A model generated the notes under the pieces. It did no database searches, was not told the origin of the DNA, and saw only the letters and a program-made list of their open reading frames with translations. Shown one piece after another: positions 57,936-64,000 of a stretch of 64,000 bases of DNA. Source of the stretch: Norana najaformis (Eukaryota > Annelida > Clitellata > Crassiclitellata > Hormogastridae); NCBI GenBank assembly GCA_964023275.1, contig OZ029916.1, positions 12,144,607 to 12,208,606 on the forward strand, read 5' to 3'. A program made the translations under genes and the position numbers. Numbering within the stretch: position 1 is the first letter of the stretch; each line of letters starts with the position of its first letter.

Positions 57936-58289
57936 CCACAACCATCCATGCCAATTCTGAACTTGACATCTCCTCACCTACAGAGTTCCAGTGTCGAACA
58001 GGCATTAAACACGTGCAGAATAAAACCGCCCAAAAGGCTGATATCCATATCAAACTTGTGTAAAAATATCCACATTAAGACAAACTTTATGATGAAATTA
58101 CGGTGACATCAAGGCCATTCACTCCAGTTGCTTTGTTGACCTCTATGACAGCGAATATTCCACATGCCTGTTTTCAGTCGCTGCCATCCTTCCTGGTCAG
58201 CCCGTCCCATGCGCAGGCCTTCAGCTGCTCAGCAGTGCCAGTTTGGCTCCACCTGGGCCATGCGGCTTCTACCAACCAGCTCGTCATCG

Positions 58290-58700
58290 TTCAGCCACAT
58301 GCGTATTTGTAGCACTACTGCTTTTGCTAAGAGGAGTCAGGTCCTGCTGCATTCACCCGCCTCACAAGCAGCTCACTTTTGGGTCCCTCAACACATGCAG
58401 TGCCATCTGCAAAGGAGCACAATTTGATTGAGTCTGCTCGGAGTCTGCAAGACTTGGATCTCTGCTGAAAATCCCAATGTCATCAAGTTCGACACCACTA
58501 AACCAAAGTATGTGACCAGACATGTCCGCGGTTCAGCCCCCAAACCAATGGGCAGAAACAGCAGTCTTGAGATCATCCACCGTGATACACTTACCGTCAG
58601 AACTCATCCACTTCAGAATAATGTGACAACAAGCAGTTTCCACTTTCAAGCTGTCCAAATATTCACCCATCTTGAAAAGATGTTACTTTTTCTCAATCGA
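58290..58700 (+). pseudogene. CR1/L2-like LINE endonuclease fragment
   Basis: Pieces read LLLLRGVRSCC, FGSLNTCSAICKGA, then LLGVCKTWISAENPNVIKFD and HVRGSAPKP with RDTLTVRTHPLQNN. This is the beginning of an APE endonuclease (the CETW motif is CKTW here, so the catalytic Glu has become Lys). The preceding Leu-rich stretch occupies the place of the 2A leader, but no 2A signature remains. Confidence 0.65.
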
Positions 58701-58744
58701 TGTGTCATGACTTTGTTGGAACCTACTGACGTACGCAAGCCCCA

Positions 58745-59033
58745 ATGTCGCGTTGGAAGTCTGGTACAGATGACACAAGATTATTGAATGAACCCAATGT
58801 TCCCATACACTTAGCTGATCATCCAGAAGGTGCAACCTCAAACAAAAGATGCACTGTCTGCACAGAGAAGTACAAGGTGGCCAAGCGAAGTGATCCAAAG
58901 GCCAAGGAAAAGGACTTACCCAAATGCTGTAAAACTGGGTATTGGTGTAAAGTCTGCAGTTTTCCTGTACATTGGCACTGGTACCAACAACTGTTTTGAG
59001 AATGATCATTCGAAAGTTGAATTCTGGCAATAG
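58745..59033 (+). pseudogene. piggyBac transposase C-terminal end
   Basis: The first frame reads NEPNVPIHLADHPEGATSNK, RCTVCTEKYKVAKRS and KTGYWCKVCS. After a one-base shift at about 58955 the neighbouring frame gives FLYIGTGTNNCFENDHSKVE and ends FWQ. The CxxC...WCKxC...NCFExYH pattern is the Cys-rich zinc-binding end of piggyBac transposases. Only this end remains. The frameshift destroys the motif. Confidence 0.8.
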
Positions 59034-59283
59034 CCTAATTGACCAAACTGTACAGCAATGAGCTGCAGCACAAGGAAAGTTATGTTGTGAGAAACTGTTT
59101 GTAAGTAATACATAAATAAAATCACTATTTTGTTTTCATGGTCATGAATTATGTGTTTTGATGTGTTTGGGGGTCAAATTTTATAACTTTTCAAAGTAGA
59201 AATTAAAAGATTTTTGGTAAAAAATTCCCCAGGAACCCCGGGTTTTGTGCCAATTGGCTGGGGAGCTCTGGGTTGAAAGGGTT
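59034..59283 (+). repeat. 3' UTR and probable right end of the piggyBac element
   Basis: AATAAAATCAC at about 59116 could be the polyadenylation signal. The stretch ends GGGTTGAAAGGGTTCAGG, which on the minus strand reads CCCTTTCAACCC, like a piggyBac terminus beginning CCC next to a decayed TTAA. Confidence 0.5.
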
Positions 59284-59299
59284 CAGGCATATTTGTATT

Positions 59300-59390
59300 G
59301 TCTTGCTTTTGTTGTCTGACCGACGTGACTCATCCATGCCTACGATTCCTCACTCAACCAATGGACACATGGTGTGTTAACAAATGCATC
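59300..59390 (+). repeat. LINE 3' UTR fragment
   Basis: GACTCATCCATGCCTACGAT and GGACACATGGTGTGTTAAC match the reverse complement of 30905-30975. Confidence 0.75.
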
Positions 59391-59592
59391 ACTTACTCAC
59401 TCACTCAACTGCAACATCCACCCATCAGTTGGAGGAAATGTAGTACCTTCAGTAGAGTGACAGACCGAATCTATCATCTGATTCAAGAACTCCACAAAGT
59501 CCAAAACTATGTATGACGGTTGAATAAAACTTCGATGCATTCAACTAGATATACTCAAAACCAAAACCTAAACCATTAAACTATATACATAC

Positions 59593-59782
59593 CGCTGGAT
59601 ATTTTAGAAGATACAGGTTCAAACAGTGATCTGTTTATCTGGTGCTGCTTGGTAGGAGGTGCAGCACCAGACATTGTGAAACGCATGCAACGTCTTCTCT
59701 TTACTGAACGTTCTGAACCACAGTCATGAACTGGATCAAAGTCGAAGGTTCGCTTTAGGCTTAGAGTGGCACCACAAGCCAT
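59593..59782 (-). CDS. akirin-like gene, exon 1 (start codon)
   Basis: The exon reads MACGATLSLKRTFDFDP, a short linker, SVKRRRCMRF and, at its end, LFEPVSSKISS plus G before the donor GTATGT (59587-59592). MACGATLKRxxDFDP and the following KRRRC nuclear-localisation signal are the hallmark N-terminus of akirins. An in-frame ATG five codons upstream (59797) is ignored because the family begins at MACGAT. With exons 2 and 3 the protein is about 181 residues, the usual akirin size. Exon 1 and 2 are 6.8 kb apart; the intron holds family C and other LINEs and the piggyBac relic. Confidence 0.95.
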
Positions 59783-60049
59783 TGATATGAATGTCAATTA
59801 GACAAGTCAGACAGCACCCTTCTTTCTCTGAAATTTAAGATAAATCTCAATTACTCCAAAACATCAAACACATATCACTGGGAAGCCTTGTTTTGTCATA
59901 TTCAATGCTAGAATGTCTCTGACCATTTAAAATACCCTGCATTTGATGCAAACATGTGTTAAAGAACTAAGTGACCATGTCCGACAAAACTTCTTTGAAT
60001 CAAACTGATCATAAAAAATTAAATAAGTTGAGTAACACGATACGATAAA

Positions 60050-60170
60050 CCGCCTGAAGTCTGTATTATTTGACAATGGTCTCACTGGTTCCAGTTGGGA
60101 GTGCCTCTTAAGAATTTATTCTAGACATGGCACTTTATAAATGTCAGATTGCAACTACAATTATGATACA
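60050..60170 (+). repeat. LINE family D 3' end
   Basis: TCTGTATTATTTGACAATGG, CACTTTATAAATGTCAGATT and the tail match 43375-43475. Confidence 0.85.
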
Positions 60171-60269
60171 GAACTGGACTACATTCTGATATAATTCTCC
60201 ATGGATCTCCTTGTTTTGTGTGGGCGGCCATCAAATTTGCGGCCATTTTGGGTTGACTGCTAGGACAGG

Positions 60270-60375
60270 AAACAATTGCAATAATGATAATAATGATGAT
60301 AATGAAGTTAATAATGATATAATAACGATGACGACCACATCATAATCATAATAATTATAATAATAATAATAACAT
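60270..60375 (+). repeat. AT-rich microsatellite (AAT/GAT)n
   Basis: Interrupted ATA and ATG trinucleotide runs. A second, shorter run is at 60543-60588. Confidence 0.8.
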
Positions 60376-60589
60376 GCCACCTGTTTCAGCACGTATACGT
60401 TGCCATCCAATGATTTAAGGCTGTCGCTTTCTGCAGCACCTACCCTCTGCCAAAACTTGATGAGATTTAGCCAATCCAGACAGTTTATTTCTCCAGAGTG
60501 TTTTTATAAGTCCCAAGGGATCATAAGTACCTCGAGCAAAAATGATTATAATAACAATGATAATAATAACATTATTATTATATTATAGG

Positions 60590-60971
60590 TACCATGCCTC
60601 TCCAGGCATCCATCCTGGCCAGATCCAAGACTGACACAGTGGGAGATGCTTTTCTTATGGCCAGGTCCCAATGGAGTTTAGTATCAAATGTACCCTTTCC
60701 AGACAACCCAGTTGCACATAAAAAATCAGCATGGGATCGCCCAGATGGCGCTACTCTCATCCCCTAGCAGGCGGGCAGGTGTATGGTCTGGGATGTTACT
60801 GTTGTCGACACTTTGACCGACTCTTACTTGCCTCACATGGCCACAAATGCAGGTACAGCGGCAGAGTTGGCTGCTCAGAGGAAGGTCACAAAATATATGG
60901 GTTTATCGGCTTCCTATCAGTTCATCCCTCTGGCCTTCAAGACCCTTGGCCTGATAAATTTACAGGGCCTA
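60590..60971 (+). pseudogene. Family E non-LTR element, C-terminal domain, interrupted
   Basis: The reading gives MPLQASILARSKTDTVGDAF, SAWDRPDGATLIP, then VWDVTVVDTLTDSYLPHMAT, AGTAAELAAQRKVTKYMGLS and YQFIPLAFKTLGLINLQGLG. It then stops at the Harbinger left end. The PDG, WDVT and K-x-x-KY positions are the same in the copies at 34.5 and 49.9 kb. Confidence 0.75.
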
Positions 60972-61149
60972 GGGCCATATGCAAGAAGCCGTAGTAAGTC
61001 CTACTACATAGTAAATTCTGCCTACTCAGGAGCAGCGAATCTATTTCGGTATGCACGACGACGTAGTAGCGCACAACTCATCAAGTAACCCTACTCGACC
61101 TAGCTAGCACGCGTAAGTGGGCTACTACGTAGTAAGAGGAAGAAAACAA

Positions 61150-61376
61150 CATGGTGGCTGTCCCGATTCGACGCATTCGTCGGAGTTTACGACGTCAAGA
61201 GTATTCAGGGACCGTCGAAATCCTCTCGATTCGTTCTCGGATGACGAACTTTACGATAGGTTTCGTTTTCGTCGTCACGAATTGCTGTTAATTTGTGATG
61301 AACTCAAGTACGATGTGGAATTCGCTGTACCACGACATGGGTCTCTGCCGTGCATGTGCAGGTACGATCAACGTTG
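61150..61376 (+). pseudogene. HARBI1-like transposase, first exon
   Basis: The frame reads RVFRDRRNPLDSFSDDELYD, RFRFRRHELLLICDELKYD and VPRHGSLPCM, the N-terminal HARBI1 region (R-x-N-P-L...ELxxRFRxx). It is followed by CAGGTACG, a likely splice donor. The join to the next exon does not keep frame by the simplest choice of sites. Confidence 0.75.
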
Positions 61377-61734
61377 AGCTAAATGTAACGGTAATTCTTC
61401 ACAGCTGTTGTGGAAACAAACTCTTGCCACATCTAGGCCTAATTTAAATTTCTTTGGATTTGTTTTTAAGACATGGCAAGGCAAACTATTTATTGCGTGG
61501 TTATATGTAGTATTCATTTGGCATTGTAACAAATCAATAATGCTGATTGAGGTGCTGTTTCTGCGTTAACCCAAAAAAATTACAGACTTATTGTTTTTCA
61601 TTTACACCTTTTTATTTACTTTTTAGGCAAGCTGCAATGCAATAACTAATAACAATACACAAAATGCGAATTCATACACAAATAATTTTGTTGTATTACA
61701 GTTTATGATAATGTTTAGAAATTTTTGTTTTGTT

Positions 61735-62202
61735 AACCAAGGAGGAATTGTGCAATTGCAGGTGATGCTGACTCTGCGATTCTATGCGACTGGAACATTC
61801 CAAAGTGTCAATGGAGAGCTCTTTGGCGTTGATCAGTCAACGGCAAGTCGAACCATCAGCCATGTCACCTATTCACTTGTGCGACAGATGCCAAAATGGG
61901 TTCATCTAGCCAGCCAGGAAGAAGCTGATACAGCAAAGGCCAAATTCTATGCAAAGGCCGGATTCCCATATGTCATTGGCTGTATCATTGGGATATTGGT
62001 GTTCTCAAGCGTCGTTGGCACTGTCTTCCCACGGAGCTACGGGTTGCACCACAAAAGGTGTGTGAGATTGTCTGCGCATGTGTTGTCCTGCACAAACGTT
62101 CAACGCAACTGAACCATGTCCTTAACGACATTATCATTGACCACGATGACAGTCATGGTGACAATATCACTACAGTCATAACCCAAACTGTCATTGAGTA
62201 GG
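61735..62202 (+). pseudogene. HARBI1-like transposase, second exon, catalytic core removed
   Basis: Here QVMLTLRFYATGTFQSVNGE and GVDQSTASRTISHV form the helix-turn-helix. KFYAKAGFPYVIGCI follows, where the family has GCIDGT; the codon at 61987-61989 is Ile in place of the first catalytic Asp. After ILVFSS the reading skips several hundred bases of the DDE domain and resumes in another frame with LRVAPQKVCEIVCACVVLHK and HDDSHGDN. The DDE core is therefore deleted. Confidence 0.8.
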
Positions 62203-62250
62203 CACAAGTAGCTGCAGGGAAGGTGGCAAGTAACAGCCTGTAATTTCTGC

Positions 62251-63130
62251 AATTTCTGTAATTTCAGGAATCATTACTGCATAATTGTGTTGTTTCTATC
62301 ATTTCAGGAATCATTACTGCATAATTGTGTTGTTTCTATCATTTCAGGAATCATTACTGCATAACTGTGTTGTTTCTATCATTTCAGGAATCATTACTGC
62401 ATAATTGTGTTGTTTCTATCATTTCAGGAATCATTACTGCATAATTGTGTTGTTTCTGTAATTTCATGAATCATTACTGCATAACTGTGTTGTTTCTGTA
62501 ATTTCAGGAATCATTACTGCATAATTGTGTTGTTTCTGTAATTTCAGGAATCATTACTGCATAATTGTGTTGTTTCTGTAATTTCAGGAATCATTACTGC
62601 ATAATTGTGTTGTTTCTGTAATTTCATGAATCATTACTGCATAATTGTGTTGTTTCTGTAATTTCAGGAATCATTACTGCATAATTGTGTTGTTTCTGTA
62701 ATTTCAGGAATCATTACTGCATAATTGTGTTGTTTCTGTAATTTCAGGAATCATTACTGCATAATTGTGTTGTTTCTGTAATTTCAGGAATCATTACTGC
62801 ATAATTGTGTTGTTTCTGTAATTTCAGGAATCATTACTGCATAATTGTGTTGTTTCTGTAATTTCAGGAATCATTACTGCATAATTGTGTTGTTTCTGTA
62901 ATTTCAGGAATCATTACTGCATAATTGTGTTGTTTCTGTAATTTCAGGAATCATTACTGCATAATTGTGTTGTTTCTGTAATTTCAGGAGTCATTACTGC
63001 ATAATTGTGTTGTTTCTGTAATTTCAGGAATCATTACTGCATAATTGTGTTGTTTCTGTAATTTCAGGAATCATTACTGCATAATTGTGTTGTTTCTATA
63101 ATTTCAGTAATCGTTACAGCATAATTTTCT
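62251..63130 (+). repeat. Satellite: 22 copies of a 40-bp unit
   Basis: The unit is ATAATTGTGTTGTTTCTGTA followed by ATTTCAGGAATCATTACTGC. From the TCATTACTGC at 62271 to TCGTTACAGC at 63111 there are exactly 21 steps of 40 bases. The first copies have TTTCTATC in place of TTTCTGTA; a few carry ATAACTG or TTCATGAA; the last is diverged. The high identity suggests recent homogenisation. Confidence 0.97.
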
Positions 63131-63399
63131 GTATTGTCATGGAATTTGATAAGTAATGACCAACCGCATCACTTCTCAGCAAACAAACCCTGTGCATTTG
63201 GATGTTTCGTTCATCAGCTGATTTAAGCAGGATTTATCGTATGGGTTCTGATTTCGGGAGAGCTTCTTGATTCTACTGTTCCGTCCAGTTATCTGTCTCA
63301 GTTCATCTGTCCATCATTGTATGTCCTTTTTCGTGTCTCTGTCTGTGGGTCTGTGCTATTGCTTGTCAGCTGCCTGGGTCTTATTCTTTGTGGGCGTCC

Positions 63400-63730
63400 A
63401 TCTTTTGTCTCGTACACGAGTCTTTGTTGCTGTCTCAATTGCCTCTGTTTCTGTGTCTGGAAAGGCCTTCCTGTAGCCATCCAAGAAGCCGAGAATGTTT
63501 TTGTTTTAAACAGACTTTTGAGATCCCATCTGTTATCAACTCGTAGTTAAGATTTTCTGTTTACTATCTAACTCTAGTATCAGCATTGAATTTTGATTTT
63601 GTACATCATCCATTTATCATTTTATGTTGGACTCATGTGCACGCCAACATTCGACATTGTAAAGCACCCTTGAAGTAGCTTCCTACTGACGATGCTGTAT
63701 AAATTGTCGTGATTACAATTACAAGTTTCT
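63400..63730 (+). pseudogene. CR1/L2-like LINE 3' end
   Basis: The frame reads CVWKGLPVAIQEAENVFV and LNRLLRSHLLSTRS, the LWNSLPxxIRxAxS...FKxxLKxHLF end of CR1/L2-type proteins. The 3' end TTGTAAAGCACCCTTGAAGT and an ATTACAATTACAAG tail follow at 63655-63726. Confidence 0.75.
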
Positions 63731-63832
63731 CATTTGTTGCACTGTGTTTCTCTGTTTGGGTGTATTTCATTCGTCTTCCTGTCTTTGTTGCTGTGATTGG
63801 TATATCTGTACTACTTTCTTTAATCTTTGGAG

Positions 63833-63920
63833 AAGGGTAATAACATTGATCAGGCTAATAATAACATTGATCAGGGTAATAATAACATTGACCAGGGTAA
63901 TAATAACATTGACCAGGGTT
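63833..63920 (+). repeat. Tandem repeat, about 4 x 21 bp
   Basis: AATAATAACATTGATCAGGGT repeated with small changes (GATCAGGC, GACCAGGG). Confidence 0.9.
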
Positions 63921-64000
63921 ATACATAATTCCAAATTTTACTGGGAATGTGGAAGACATTTACAAAAGCTGAAAGCGGATAAGCTGCGGAGACCTTGCCA

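Larger units (their letters stand above)
60972..62215 (+). mobile_element. PIF/Harbinger element (left end clear, right end not found)
   Basis: It begins GGGCCATATGCAAGAAGCC after CTA, a TWA-type 3-bp target as used by PIF/Harbinger. Inside lie a HARBI1-type transposase in two exons. A subterminal region (60995-61135) is rich in GTAGTA/CTACTACGTAGTA inverted motifs. No inverted copy of the left end was found before the satellite at 62251, so the right end may have been deleted or lie beyond. Confidence 0.7.

Noticed and set aside
59783-59797. Upstream ATG as akirin start (MTFIS extension)
   Set aside because: All akirins known to me begin MACGAT; the extension has no counterpart.
62251-63130. 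CRISPR-like regular repeat
   Set aside because: Units follow each other directly without unique spacers, and the context is eukaryotic; it is a tandem satellite.

Overview
The window reads as nuclear DNA of a non-vertebrate metazoan. It is AT-rich and intron-bearing, and mobile elements of many classes dominate it. Two host genes can be recognised. An akirin-like gene lies on the minus strand: exon 1 at 59593-59782, exon 2 at 52493-52768, exon 3 at 48257-48336, and possibly an 8-nt coding end near 47.92 kb. The last coding exon of a syntaxin-type SNARE lies on the plus strand at 4297-4377. The species cannot be fixed from the sequence. CR1/L2-like and RTE-like LINEs, 2A-like LINE N-termini, pogo, Harbinger and piggyBac relics and solo LTRs together fit a marine or other non-model invertebrate.

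Layout. 1-2412: a short LTR retroelement on the minus strand with a near-perfect tRNA-Pro-type primer binding site, a pentapeptide-repeat ORF and extreme strand composition bias. 2.4-9.4 kb: LINE relics around the syntaxin exon. 9832-14574: a pogo-like DNA transposon with TA target duplication and a dead transposase. 14.7-18.7 kb: an RTE-like LINE split by two later LINE insertions. 19.9-29.4 kb: CR1-like LINEs and a second pogo-like element (21276-27096), itself interrupted by three RTE-like LINEs, two with clear target-site duplications. 29.4-35.2 kb: LINE 5' parts with a 2A-like motif, and LINE 3' parts. 35245-36555: a solo LTR with a CTACA duplication. 36.6-44.5 kb: LINE relics, a decayed transposase-like ORF and a second solo LTR whose U3 holds about ten 32-bp repeats. 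45.1-47 kb: an unclassified decayed element ORF. 47.9-59.8 kb: the akirin gene, its introns filled with LINEs. 58.3-59.3 kb, inside intron-1/5' territory: a LINE endonuclease fragment and the C-terminal end of a piggyBac transposase. 60.6-62.2 kb: a LINE C-terminus interrupted by a Harbinger element with a dead transposase. 62251-63130: 22 copies of a 40-bp satellite. 63.4-63.9 kb: a LINE end and a short tandem array.

The DNA transposases seen here are all inactive: first catalytic Asp changed in pogo and Harbinger, frameshift in piggyBac. In contrast, one RTE-like family has three very similar copies, two bounded by clear 9-11 bp target duplications and the third by a probable 8-bp one. It is the most recently active mobile element in the window. 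Element names are clade-level judgements from motifs, because no database search was possible.
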